Assembly: GCA_043228905.1 (NCBI GenBank)
Contig: JBHGNT010000007.1
Coordinates: 7,068,001 to 7,132,000 of the forward strand
From: Azolla caroliniana
Lineage: Eukaryota; Polypodiophyta
Direction: 5' to 3'
Length of the DNA stretch: 64,000 bases
The notes beneath the pieces are model-generated. The model saw only the letters and a list, made by a program, of their open reading frames with translations. It did not search any database and had not been told where the DNA came from. Position numbers and translations under genes: made by a program. Shown piece by piece: positions 44,990 to 60,005 of the stretch; within the stretch, counting starts at the first letter, position 1; the number at the start of each line of letters is the position of its first letter.

Positions 44990-45230
44990 AAGCCTAAATT
45001 AAACCGTCAATGGTTTGACGATTCAACTCGACTCGGTTTAGGCTTGAGCTTCCTTAACTGGTTTGAGCTCGGTTTGGGATGGCTCGAGCCGAATAGGACC
45101 GATTTGGGTCAAACCGGGTTAAGTTTCGTCAAACTGGTTAAGCCTAAACAGGTTTAGGAACTGGTTCAGTTCAGGTTTGGAAACTCCCAAAAAACCGGTT
45201 AAGCCTAAACCAAACCGTTGCTGATTCATA
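44990..45230 (+). promoter_or_regulatory. cluster of CCGGTT/AAGCCTAAAC motifs upstream of GAPCp
   Basis: Repeated, partly inverted motifs: AACCGGTTAAGCCTAAAC (about 45194-45212), ACTGGTTAAGCCTAAAC (about 45134-45151), CGGTTTAGGCTTGAG (about 45032-45048) and several GGTTTGG/AACCGG variants. They lie 370-610 bases before the ATG. They could be promoter elements or an old repeat; no function can be read from sequence alone. Confidence 0.4.
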
Positions 45231-45484
45231 CGGGAGTGAGTTTGGTGATGCCCAGCAAAAATTCAATAAAATGAATCAAAACAAACAATGAAATGAAGTG
45301 GGGCCAAAAAGAATGCAAAAGGAAGGAGAAAGAAACCCAATCGCCACGGAAGCTCTAACAACCGTTGGATGCTCAGCAGAAAACGGGACGCATCCAACGG
45401 TGTCCAGAAGAACCACGTCAGATGCATGCAACGATCACAGGGTTTATCTCCCGTCCCTTCCTGTATTGCTCCTCGATTCTCTGC

Positions 45485-45602
45485 AAACCCTAATTAATTC
45501 TTCTTCTTCTTCTTCTTCTTCTTCTTCTTCTTCTTTGCGTCGCTGTTTGTCTCTGCATCTTGCTCTGATCTGATCGTTGTTTGTCTTTCTTATTACATCG
45601 CC
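45485..45602 (+). promoter_or_regulatory. telo-box and CTT-rich leader before GAPCp
   Basis: AAACCCTAA at 45485-45493 is the plant telo-box, known near start sites of many housekeeping genes. (TTC)n at about 45501-45535 lies in the probable 5' untranslated region. I saw no clear TATA box at a usual distance; the transcription start is not determined. Confidence 0.55.
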
Positions 45603-49479
<3,877 letters not shown>

Positions 49480-49525
49480 GAATTGAAGTCCTACTGCTAC
49501 TTGCTAAACCCCTTACACCGTATGT

Positions 49526-49531
49526 AATAAA
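49526..49531 (+). terminator. AATAAA polyadenylation signal of GAPCp
   Basis: AATAAA 47 bases after the stop codon, a usual place for a plant near-upstream element. Other weaker signals may follow. Confidence 0.6.
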
Positions 49532-49933
49532 ACCAGCGTCTTGTTTTACTACTGGATAGGTGTTACTACTAAGAGAGTCGAGAACTTCATCAGCATCAGA
49601 GTAGTATGCCCCTGATCTGAAGTAAATTGAAGCTAATTCATTGAAAGTCTATTGCAGAGAGTGTATTTTGATTAATACATACATGGGATGCAAAGCATTC
49701 CCCAACATATGGAAGTTGAATGAGATTTATTCACTTATTTTGAGGGACTGTATTTTTCTCTTCTTGAAGTGTTGGAAACATGAAATGTTTATTGGAAGTA
49801 CGTGGAAAATATATCTTTCGTAGTATCGTTTCTTTATTTGCGCTCTTAATTTTTCCGTAAATGAACAAATGTGAACTGAGTGCCATTCCAATGCCAGTCC
49901 TTTTTAATTTCCAAGTGTGGATATGAAGGTCTT

Positions 49934-50605
49934 GTGGCTTTCATGCGTAAATGGAAATCCAATGTTTTTAAACCCAAACTAGAAAATAAACGGTAATGGT
50001 CCTATTTTGACCCATTAGAAATGTCCTGGTAGGAGGTGTGAGTGAAGAATTTCCTATTTATAAGTATTATACAGAGCTATTATTTTTATGGAGGTGTGGG
50101 AAAGGTGAGCTTGTTCTCTTAGTTTGTTTCTCTTGTTCTCTGCAGTTTATATGGTTAGCTGCTTTTGGCGTCACGAAAAGTCCTGTGGCTTTCATGCGTA
50201 AATGGAAACCTGATGTATTTAAACCTAAACTTATGTCCCATTAGAAATGTCATGGTAGGAGGTAAGTATTATACAGAGTGATTATTTTTATGGAGTTGTG
50301 GGAAAGATGAGCTTGAGCTCTTAGTTTGTTTCTCTTGTTCTCTGCAGTTTATATGGTTAGATGCTTTTGGCCTCACTGGAATGAAAAGATGAAAAGTCTT
50401 GTGGCTTTCATGCGTAAATGGAAACCCGATGTTTTTAAACCTAAACTTATTTGTCACATTGGAAATGTCCTGGTAGTATTATACAGAGCGATTATTTTTA
50501 TGGAGGTGTGGGAAAGATGAGCCTGTGCTCTTAGTTTGTTTCTCTTGTTCTCTGCAGTTTATATGGTTAGCTGCTTTTGGCCTCACTGGAATGAAAATGA
50601 CTTGC
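49934..50605 (+). repeat. three-copy tandem repeat 3' of GAPCp
   Basis: GTGGCTTTCATGCGTAAATGG begins at 49934, 50185 and 50401. Each unit (251, 216 and about 205 bases) continues through TTAAACCyAAACT, GTATTATACAGAG, TTTGTTTCTCTTGTTCTCTGCAG and TATGGTTAGCTGC. Units differ by small indels. No coding role seen. Confidence 0.93.
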
Positions 50606-50893
50606 AATATGATGAAAAGATGCCAACAACAGCAAACTCTGTTTTGGGTGACTATGCATGGCATATTTTTTTGTTGGGTATGTTGCCAGATGTAGATGTA
50701 AATATTTTCCCTGCTTGCCCTTTCTACTTTAATTAAGCTACATTATTTATCACTCACTAAATAATATTTGGTGTGTATACTAGGTAAAAATTTCTAAGAA
50801 AGTCTTATCATAATACAGTATGAAGTCAAGACCTCATGGACGCGTACGTACAGCTTTCTTGGAAGAATGCTCTTTCAGACCATAAGCTAAGAT

Positions 50894-51251
50894 GAGAGTT
50901 CAAATGCCATATTCTCATCATTACAATAACAATTAATGCGTGCAATGCATTGCAAACAAGACAGTAATGAAGAAATAGTAATAAGGTTGAATTATTTTGA
51001 AGTGAAAGAGCATAAGCTGAGAGTTCAAATGCCATATTCACTTCATTACGATAACAATTAATGTGTGCAACGCATTGCAAACAAGACTGTAATAAAGAAA
51101 TAGTAATAAGGTTGAATTATTTTGAAGTCAAAGAACATACAGTGAGAGTTCAAATGCCATATTCACTTCATTACAATAATAATTAAAGTGTGCAACGCAT
51201 TGCAAACACGACTGTAATGAAGAAATAGTAATAAGGTTGAATTATTTTCAA
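50894..51251 (+). repeat. 125-bp tandem repeat, three copies
   Basis: GAGAGTTCAAATGCCATATTC begins at 50894, 51019 and 51144, an exact 125-base spacing. Each copy includes GCAAACAAGACnGTAATGAAGAAATAGTAATAAGG. It is unrelated to the array at 49934. Confidence 0.95.
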
Positions 51252-51814
51252 ATGACTCTTATTTTCAAATGATTTATTTCCATCTTGTGCAGTGAAAATA
51301 CTTGGGTATATATGGGTACACAGAACTTATGGCAATTACTAACTACACATCCACAACGTTCCAAATAGCCGGGCAAGTGTTTTTTTTACCGGTCATATCG
51401 AAATCTCATCAAAGCATCACCTTCATTAAGATGGAAAAAACATTCACACAATAATCAGTAACACTTCAATACATCAAAAGAAAACCAAGAAGTCCATCAA
51501 TATATACGACTGATACTGACCGCTCCATGAAACAATATGATTGTAAATGGGAGTGATGCTTCACACAAGTTGAACTGATACTGACCACTCGATCATATAT
51601 AAAAATTTGAAGCAAAAGTTCATGAATCCAAATGATTGTATATGGGAGTGGCACTTAACAGAAGTACAAAGGAATTGTCAAAGCATAAAACCCCAGTGAA
51701 AGTCAAAATTACCTACGATGACCAATTGTAACCTAATACTATACACGCTCTGAATTCCTCAGTGATTTTACCTGCATTTACACATCACGACCATCTTTCA
51801 GATATGTGCTCTAC
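51252..51814. other. 3' flank of the ankyrin gene
   Basis: AT-rich, including a near-duplicate ACTGATACTGACCrCTC (about 51509 and 51574). It probably holds the 3' untranslated region of the minus-strand ankyrin gene. No further gene seen. Confidence 0.5.
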
Positions 51815-54276
51815 TCAACTTTCATCCTCATCCATTTCTAGATGGGAAAGATTGACTCTGTTCCGTTCAGCTTTTACTTTCATTTGAGGAGAGGTAATAA
51901 GTTCATCCTTGGATTGAACATCTTCATCAGTTATATTATCTATCTCATTAAGAGGAGAAGATTGAGCTCTTGTTTTCTTTCTAGGAGGAGATCTATGAGC
52001 CTCTTCAGAGTAATCCTTTTCTAGACAGTGTTTCTTCTTTTTCTCGTCATTTAGTACATTAACCTGTTCAATGTTATCCTTGTATAGACCATCATTCGCC
52101 TCCTTTTTCTCTTCATCAACTACACTATCCTTCTCAATCTCATCCTTGGATAGACCCTGTTTCTCCTCTTTTTTCTCTTCATCTCTTACAATATCAATCT
52201 CAATACCAATCCCATGCGGCAGAGCTTTATGGACAGAACCATTTACTTCCTTTCCTCTTGCTCTGGATTCTTTACTCTCCTTTTCAATAGCTATTAACAC
52301 ATTCCGAAACTCTTCATCCTTTGCAAAATCGAGGGCCTTCTTACCCGCCTTATTCGGTGAATACAAATGAGCCCCTTTCTTGATTAAGACCTTGGCAACA
52401 TCTAAGTGGCCTCCATGAACCGCATAATGAAGAGGAGTCATACCTTTCCGAGTACGTGAGTGTATAGAAGCTCCCGATGTTAACAAAATGCGAACGACGT
52501 CTGTATGACCTTTCTGGCTTGCAAAGTGTATTGCTGCCATATCATCAGCCGCAGATGCTCCGATCTCAGCATGCTTATTACATAAGATTTGCACCACTTC
52601 TGCTTGCCCCGCCCACGAGGCTAAATGAAGCCTTAGCTCCCGAGTTAAGAATCGACAATCACACAAAAAGGGACAATACAGGCTAACCTTTGTCTTAGGA
52701 TTTTTGAGTTAAGAATTGATTTAAAAGTAAGAATTTAAGACATTATACAATAAATGAAATTTTAGATTGTGAATTAAGCATTGAGCATTAACAAACCAAA
52801 GAAAACATTATGTACTGAATGACACCTAATTCTCGAGTTAAGAATCAATCGCATAAAGATAGTAATCATATGGTAAAGGGTTTCCCAGATTCTGAGTTAA
52901 GACCTTACATTCAAAAATTAATCAATAATTTTTGAAATACAAATCCATCAACCAAAAGAGGACATGACATGCTAAATTCTTGATTTTAAGAATCAATCAA
53001 ACAAACAAAGACATCACTATCTAAATAATGTCTTCGTTTTTAATTTGAAAATTTATTAACAACAATGACATTGCACATTAAAAGAAGTCAAGACTCAGTA
53101 ATCAAATTAAGAATCGATCAACCAAAGAAACATATTGCATGCAAAATGAAGTCTTAATACCCAGGTTGTAACAAAATAAGAAATCACATTATTTGTGTGA
53201 TGCCTTCAATTTTGAGTCGAGAATCAGAAATATTTTCACATAATACATGACGAATTGAGTAATGACTCTCAACATCCAAGAATTCCATTAAAAAAACACT
53301 ACAATTGAGAGTGCACATTGTGAAGTGGGAGAAATGTGTGTATGGAGTGGACTGAACTGACAATGTGGGAAGTAAATTTGAATATCGTCAAAGTCAAAGC
53401 ATGAATCAGTGCGTGGTACTCAAACTCGGGGAACTTGTTCAGGGTAAAATATACAGAGTTGATGAATTTTCTTGCCTGTGGCCGAACCCCATACCTCAGG
53501 TTGAAGAGAATATGAGCTAGGTCATATGAAAGCAACGGTGCGGTTGGGGTAGGGGAGAGAGAGAATAGAAAGCATCAAAATTTCTTATTTATTTAACCAT
53601 GACTTTTCTCTGCAGGTAGTTCTCGTTAAACCTAATGTGTTTTACTCTGTACAATGTTTATGTTGCCAAAGAAATACAAAAGGAATATAATGAAATGCCC
53701 TCAAAACAAAAGGTTTGAGACATTGTACTAGTCCTAATCAAGGTTAGAAAGTGTGCAAGAACGTGATAACAAATGTGCAATGACAGGGATAAACATAGAA
53801 AGACAAGTGGAACGGAAACTGTAACCAAGACTGACAGTGTACTCGAATCAAGGATTAAGAAAGACCGTCAGTCATATGGAGATGCCCTAATCAAGGAATG
53901 ATAAAGTACTAGAATTAGACAGAAAGAAAGGAAACCCTAATTCCTAATCAGCGACTGAAAGCGTACTAAACTTAGAGAGGGTTTTTACATACAGAAAGTA
54001 AACCATAAGCCTTAACTGTAATCCCAAGAGTGAATATGCAATAGAAGTAGATGGTATTTTACACGCAGAAAGGAGAAATCCTTAACCCGAACTCTAATCA
54101 AAGACACACACAACAGTGAACTGTTATGGGCTTAGGTTTCTCTTTTACCGAGTGAGAGGATACGGTGTTCTTGAGTGTCGATCGCGTGCGTCGAGGGAGA
54201 GGGGGTCTGTGGAGAGGAAGGACATGAGAGCTCCGACATCGCCGGACCTGGCAGCATCATGTATCGTCGTCGCCAT
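51815..54276 (-). CDS. ankyrin-repeat protein with acidic/basic tail, two exons
   Basis: Exon 1 is 54276-54164 (start MATTIHDAARSGDVG, ends at ACACC before GTATCC). The intron is 54163-52632, with an AAG acceptor. Exon 2 is 52631-51815. The join makes the canonical repeat sequence RTPLHLASWAG. Total 930 nt, 309 residues. Ankyrin repeats are at about 34-66, 67-99 (AAIHFASQKGHTDVVRILL) and 100-132 (MTPLHYAVHGGHLDVAKVL), with a partial fourth to 150. The rest is highly charged, with EEKK-type repeats (about 185-250), a basic stretch PPRKKTRAQ that could be a nuclear signal, and an acidic end. Ankyrin repeats bind proteins; the partner is unknown. Without exon 1 the first repeat would be broken, which supports this model. 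Confidence 0.88.
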
Positions 54277-54285
54277 CGCTGTTCC

Positions 54286-54626
54286 TCTCTTCTTCTTCTT
54301 CTTCTTCTTCTTCTTCTTCTTCTTCTATTCTTTATTCTTTATTCTGTATTTTGTATTTTGTATTTTGTATTTTGTATTTTGTATTTTGTATTTTGTATTT
54401 TGTATTTTGTATTTTGTATTTTGTATTTTTGTATTTTGTATTTTTGTATTTTGTATTTTGTATTTTGTATTTTGTATTTTGTATTTTTGTAATTTGTAAT
54501 TTGTAATTTGTAATTTGTATTTTTGTATTTTGTGTATCTTGTATTTTGTATTTTGTATTTTTGTATTTTATATTTTGTATTTTGTGTTTTGTGTATCTTG
54601 TATTTTGTATTTTGTATTTTGTGTAG
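54286..54626 (-). repeat. CTT tract and TATTTTG heptamer array just upstream of the ankyrin gene
   Basis: A CTT tract on the + strand (about 54286-54326) lies 10 bases upstream of the minus-strand ATG. A TATTTTG array follows (about 54340-54625), with variants TATTTTTG, TAATTTG and TGTATCTTG. It occupies the expected leader and core promoter of the ankyrin gene and directly abuts the truncated LINE at 54627. Confidence 0.93.
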
Positions 54627-56404
54627 GACCATTACTATATAGGTCATACGCTCGCTAAACTATATGGTGCAGTAATGGACGCAGAGCTCAACGATTATAT
54701 GGAAACCTTAAGTCTTTGAGCACCTGAGCAGGTTGGCTTTAGATGAGCCTTCTCCACTATTGACCATATCTTCACACTTAGGTGTTTAATTGACTAGATG
54801 AAGGCGCGCAAGAAAAAATTATATTGTTGCTTTGTGGACTTCCACAAAGCCTTTAATACAATTCCTAGGGAGAGGTTGTTTGATAGATTTAAAATCTTGG
54901 CGATACCAAATGACATGATATGAGTCATTCATGCTCTATATGAACAAGTCTCTGGGTGCATAAGATGCCCATGTGGCCTATCCGATTGCTTCATCAACAC
55001 CATTGGTGTAAAACAAGGTTGCCCCCTTTTTGGGATCTACATTGAAGAGATCACTGATTTTATTGCTCGTAAGGGAGGCAATGGAGTAGCTATTGGGGGT
55101 ACGCAAGTTAGTCTTACTCTACGCAGATGCCATCGTCTTGCTCTCGGAGTCTGAACACGACCTACAAAAGCATCTTAATGCCCTAGATGACTTTTGCACA
55201 CAACAAGGACTGGTAGTGAATCTAGCGAAAACTAAAGTCCTTATCTTTCATACATCGTCCTAAGTTAGGAGTAAATGTCACCTAATCTCTCTCATAAACC
55301 AGTTGAGGTAGTTGGATCATATGTATACTTGGGAGTTACTTTTAGTGCTCGTTCAAGTAAATTCTCGATGACCTAGGCAGCCAAAGATAGGCTAACGAGA
55401 GGTTATGCATCCCTCTCACTCTTAGAGAGACAATGCCACTAGGCATACTTTCAAGAGCCATAGATAAGGGATGGCACTTCGACTCATTAATGACCCCTTC
55501 CCTCATGTATGCATAAGTAATATGGGCTCCAAGTCTACCATCTTTCATGTGGACACAATTGGTGGTGATGTTAGAGACATTTGGTGGCGATGTTATCACG
55601 TCAACTCCAAAGCAAATCCAAAGTACCACATGACATTATTGGAGTAGAGTTCAGTTTGGCCCCGATGTTAGTATAAGCACTTTTCCAAGTGGTAGTTTTT
55701 ATTCATCGGATACATAGCCAACCACAAGATAGGATCTCCCGTCGAGCCTTTGAGGTATCCCGATCCCTATATGTGTCTGGAGACACTAGCTCTTGGTATA
55801 GCATTGTAGTGAGTTGGTTACTTGCAAATGGTATAGACATTAATAACCTACCTCCCCTTAAGTACAACCATGGGACTGATCAAACTTTAATATCTCATGA
55901 GGACCATAATAAAGTAATACGCCAAGAAATATGGCAAATTTACACCCGATATACATGGATCACCCCACGAGAGCCACTCTTATCTAAAATGTTGTACTAT
56001 AAGGAACACTGCTTGCACTTCTCTAAGTTAGGTTTTATTACACGACCAAGATATCTAGATACATTCTTATCAAATGCACTAAGGGTGGCCATTGGACAAC
56101 TTAGGATATCATCGCACCGACTTGAGATTGAGAATGGTCGGGCTAATAGAGTCCCTAGAGAGGAAAGGCTATGTAGATTATGTCACATAGAGATAGAGGA
56201 TGAGTATCACTTTACATGTAAGTGTCTAACCTATGTTGAGATAAGGGCGGAATACCAAGACATATTAGGACCCTCTCCCACCCTCTCCCACCCTCTCCAA
56301 ACTATTAGATACCCCGGATATAAAGAGACTAGGAAGGTATATCTTAGAGCTAAAACAACATAGGGAGAATAAATTACAAAGTGTTAACCATAACCCTTTT
56401 AATA

Positions 56405-57118
56405 TGTTGGGAATATGAGACTGAATCAGGATGATTTAAACTTCAAACACAAATAACAAGTAGATGAAACCACAAGACGAAAAATGAGAGCACACCAAAG
56501 TTTTTTATGTGGAAAACCCAAAATAGGGAAAAACCACAGGAACCGTAGGTTCCGAACAACTTTACTATGATCTGAATACAACGGAATACAACCTCCTTAG
56601 AGGAATGTGTCTACCTCAAGGCAATGGCCTTGGTTACAACCTTCACCCAATCGGGTGTATCGAATAACAAAGATTGCAACTGAGTATAGTCTCTCCAGTT
56701 TGAACTAAAGGAAATGAACTAGCCTCAAGGCAACAACCTTGGCTACTATCTTCACCCGATTGGGTGGATAAGACAACAAAGATTACGACTGAGTATAGTC
56801 TCTCTAGTTTTGAGCTAGAGGAAATGAACTAGTCTCAAGGCAACAACCTTGGCTACTATCGTCACCCTAATGGGTGGACAAGACAACAAAGATTACAACT
56901 GAGTATATTGTCTCTAGTTTTGAACCAAAGGAAATGAACTAGCCTCAAGGCAATAGCCTGGGCTACTATCTTCACCCTATTGGGTGGATACATCAACAAA
57001 AAGTAGAAAATAGAAGGAAAAACAAAGAACGAAGGAACCTGATACGGATTGATAGAAGAGGTACGTCACGAACAGCCCCTCACGGATGTGGGTTCCACTT
57101 GAGTGGATAGACCCAACA
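56405..57118. mobile_element. solo LTR inserted in LINE copy a
   Basis: 714 bp, TGTTGGG...CCCAACA, perfect 7-base inverted ends and perfect 5-bp target duplication TAATA (56400-56404, 57119-57123). The LINE sequence is continuous across it when compared with copy b near 61460. No internal genes, so it is a recombination product; its family and orientation are unknown. Confidence 0.94.
56605..57000. repeat. 110-bp tandem repeat inside the solo LTR
   Basis: Units begin GAAATGAACTAGyCTCAAGGCAA at 56711, 56821 and 56931, exactly 110 apart. A diverged earlier unit begins near 56605. Each holds CTCAAGGCAAnrrCCTTGG (a short inverted repeat), TTCACCCnATnGGGTGGA and GAGTATAGTCTCT. Confidence 0.92.
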
Positions 57119-57640
57119 TAATATTCATCAACATGTAAGTAGTGTAATTTTTCAAGAACAAGGGGAGACGATGAATGTGGATACACTTACGTCACTCGGC
57201 CTCTCTCTTGAGGAAGTAGAAATGCAAAGAACAACCAAACGCCCTCGGATATTGGGCTTCAAAACAACTCGACGTGGAATAGAAACGATTAAGAAGATAA
57301 GGGAATGTGAGCTATGTCGACTAGAAGTTATGGTTGGGGTACCTTCTACATTGGGACCACGGGGGACCACATCCACATCGAAACCCTTTGACCTCTCGCT
57401 TCTTTTCGAGAGACTTGGATGGAAATGAAACTAGGCCTAGTATAAAGTCATTTCATTGTAGAACATATTTGTTATTTTATTAGAACTATTTAGCTTAAGC
57501 TCTATTTTTATTTTATTTTATTTTTACTTTCGATGAATGGGTAAATATCCCATTTTGTTGTAAACCAATTGTTTCATGGGCCAATTTTGGCCTTAGAAGA
57601 CGTTAATATATCTTTCTTTCTACATATTCGTAAGCTTGTT

Positions 57641-57922
57641 TTCTCATGGGCCAACATGATTTCCCAAACATGGCCACACTCCTCATTTCCTCTAAAACAT
57701 ATCACTACAATTATGCGTGATGACTTAGACAACTATACCTTGTAAATTGACTAAGTACCCATAAGGCTAAGTTCTTATTCGGCTAATGATTATGGGAATA
57801 TAGCACCTCATGTAAGCTTTCTAAATGCAGAGAGTTTTATGATATAGTGTTTGTTCATCTTTATTTTATGTGTTACAAAACATTCCTTCCAACATCTTGG
57901 GAACTTGAATTTAAATGGACAA
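57641..57922. other. no gene recognised
   Basis: AT-rich DNA between the LINE 3' end and the L1-like relic; no motif seen. Confidence 0.5.
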
Positions 57923-58420
57923 TCAATTGATATGTATATCAACCTTCCCAAACATTGCATCCCAATAATCAATATCTGATTGATGTTTTAACATAATTGA
58001 ACATGTATGCACGGCAAAATTTGGCAATGATGTTGCTTTCCTAGCTAGTATACGCAAGTATAACTTAAGAATGTTCATTCCTCCCCACATGCATGGTGTA
58101 CATTCTTGCAATGGAGCCTCTTAAACTTTTGCACAATCATTTAGAGCACCACGAGTCTCCTGTGATTTTTAAATTCATCTTTTTGACCATTTCTTTTGGG
58201 TCCCTCAATTATAGTAAAGTAACATTGCATGTAATCCATGAATATCGATTGAATTATCCTCAATCTCTTGCTTCTTTCCCTACTACTTTATATTCCAATA
58301 GATAACTAAGCTAGCATGTATAATCATTTAATTTGGATTAACAAATTGTCCTAGCCAAAAAACTGGATGCCAATTGTATATTGTCAGAAGTGAGAGCTTA
58401 GAATGGTTAAAGTTAACATG
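57923..58420 (-). pseudogene. second L1-like LINE relic
   Basis: Minus-strand GGMNILKLYLRILARKATSL...YWDAMFGKVDI (about 58080-57935) resembles the region after RT in plant L1 elements. Upstream nucleotide blocks (AATATCGATTGAATTATCCTC near 58240) match the relic at 43900-44080. Frameshifts throughout. Confidence 0.6.
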
Positions 58421-58430
58421 CAATCCAACA

Positions 58431-58637
58431 TCAAACAACTAATCCATACAAAAATCTTGCGGTCTCATCCATTTCAAAACCATGAATTGTATCATAGCTT
58501 TCTTTATTTGATATTACAGTATCAAAACCCTGAAAACATTCCGAAATTGCAATAATAAGTTCTAAGGAAAATGTATTCCCTGTGTTAGGAGCTCCACCCC
58601 TTTCATACAAAATTTTCTGGCCTCCCTCCCAAAGTTC
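58431..58637 (-). CDS. possible exon of an unrecognised gene
   Basis: On the minus strand a CAG acceptor (58640-58638) opens a frame of 68 residues: ELWEGGQKILYERGGAPN, TGNTFSLELIIAISECFQGFD, NKESYDTIHGFEMDE, then a stop at 58431. Composition is protein-like and unlike the nearby repeats, with no stop within it. I do not recognise the family. The upstream partner exon was not found; a candidate gene start lies near 59450-59806. It could be a pseudogene exon, cut off by the LINE relic that begins at 58420. Confidence 0.35.
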   Translation of the reverse strand, partial: ELWEGGQKILYERGGAPNTGNTFSLELIIAISECFQGFDTVISNKESYDTIHGFEMDETARFLYGLVV

Positions 58638-59449
58638 CTGCATTGGGAATGAAGCATCAGAATCAGCAGTTTCATGGACACCAAAAAAAGGAGGTGAACA
58701 AGAATAAGAAGGAAAAAAAACATGTATCTATGGCCATTTACTGTTTGTATGCATGTTTTTTTTCTTTATGTATATGGCTTCTTGACTGTAAAAGGCAAGA
58801 GCGATTCAGACTGCGATCGAGGCCTAATCCATGCATATAGTTTCCTGAGTCAGAGATCAAGAGTGAAAGCACAAGTGTTCAGCAAATCTACGAATGGAGG
58901 AGGAGCTAAAAGAATGGCTGGTGGTCAAGTTTTACAAGACAAACAAGCGGTAATTTGCTCATCCTCACATTATAGGAATGGAATTTGGTGAGAAATGCCA
59001 AACCAAGCTGGAGCATCATGTTGGTACTACATAAGTTCTTCTAAGGGAACATTTGGTTAACTTCAAATCCACACATCCGCCGACAAAATTCGAGCAGATC
59101 AGTGAGACAATCCGATTCTTGCAGTTAAAACCGTAATCATAGAGAATTGCAAATGTTCAGTTTTCAGCCAGGAATCAAAATAGCAGTAATTACAGAAGAT
59201 CCTGCGAAAACAAAACTACTTATGATTGTTGTGGTTTTCAATCAATACAACAAATCGTACGATCTGTAGAGCGTAGATAAGAGAGTATTCATTGAATTTG
59301 GCATCATGATGACAGAGGTGTTTTTTCTGTAGGTCATACTGTGGTTACAAACATACAGAACGACGAATTCGTAATAACCATAAGAACAAACAGATACAGA
59401 TACAGAAATCTGCATGTCCGAGGGATCATTTCTAGACCAGAATCCATTG

Positions 59450-59806
59450 GGAGATATCAAGAAACAAAAACCTGGTCTAGTAAGTTCCTCCATGGAAGAG
59501 ATCGATGAAAAGGGGGAAAAAGACAGAATTCCATAAACCGAAAATCTCTCTCTTTTTCACCTTCACATTCACATTCTCCCATCACTTTAGCATCAAATTT
59601 TAACTTCAGTGAGAGCAAGACAGAGGGCTCAGGTGGAAGCTGGTTTTTGATGCACACAGAAGAAATTTAGTTGTTGGTGGTTTTCATTTTTTTTTGATTT
59701 TTTTTGTTGGGGGCAGAGTGAGAGGAGAGGAGAGGAAGAAGAGATCAGCACAGAAAGAAAGAAGAAGTGAAAGAAGAAGAAGAAGAAGAAGAAGAAGAAG
59801 AGAGGA
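59450..59806 (-). other. possible 5' end of the unrecognised minus-strand gene
   Basis: On the minus strand a CTT tract (59806-59770), like those before GAPCp and the ankyrin gene, is followed by a pyrimidine-rich leader. A short frame MGECECEGEKERDFRF then leads to LLDQ with a possible CAG/GTTTTTG donor at about 59472. No link to the exon at 58637 can be proven here. Confidence 0.3.
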
Positions 59807-60005
59807 GTGTATGATATCTGTTATTGCATTTTAGGGTGGATATTTCCCAGTTATTACAAATTTAGCCCCTCTCTAAAGAGGGTAATTTATCTTCCTCTCT
59901 CTCTCTCTCTTGGGTGAAAACACATAATTATAATTTCTATTAATAAATGTGTGTAAAAAACACTACTTATAATGGGTGTCAGAATGGAGTCTCTTTCTCT
60001 CTCTC

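Larger units (their letters stand above)
54627..57640 (+). mobile_element. LINE copy a, 5' truncated, split by a solo LTR
   Basis: Non-LTR retrotransposon relic. RT pieces: CFVDFHKAFNTIPRERL near 54831-54881, GVKQGCPL near 55008-55031, and LYADA near 55119-55134 where the catalytic YADD/YVDD is expected. The part 55689-56363 is open (224 residues) and ends in the Cys/His module LCRLCHIEIEDEYHFTCKC (C-x2-C-x8-H-x4-C). After the solo LTR (56405-57118) the 3' region continues to about 57640 with ATGGGTAAATA and CTCATGGGCCAA blocks shared with copy b. Frameshifts and stops abolish function. Confidence 0.87.

Noticed and set aside
49934-51251. CRISPR-like array
   Set aside because: Units are contiguous tandem copies with no short repeat-spacer pattern, in a plant genome.
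53299-53535. possible ankyrin upstream exon
   Set aside because: No ankyrin pattern; the exon at 54164-54276 gives the exact repeat sequence and frame, placing this stretch inside the intron.
54339-54647. 102-residue minus-strand frame across the heptamer array
   Set aside because: It is only a translated repeat (Lys/Tyr/Ile/Gln/Asn/Thr cycles); seven-base units stay open by composition.
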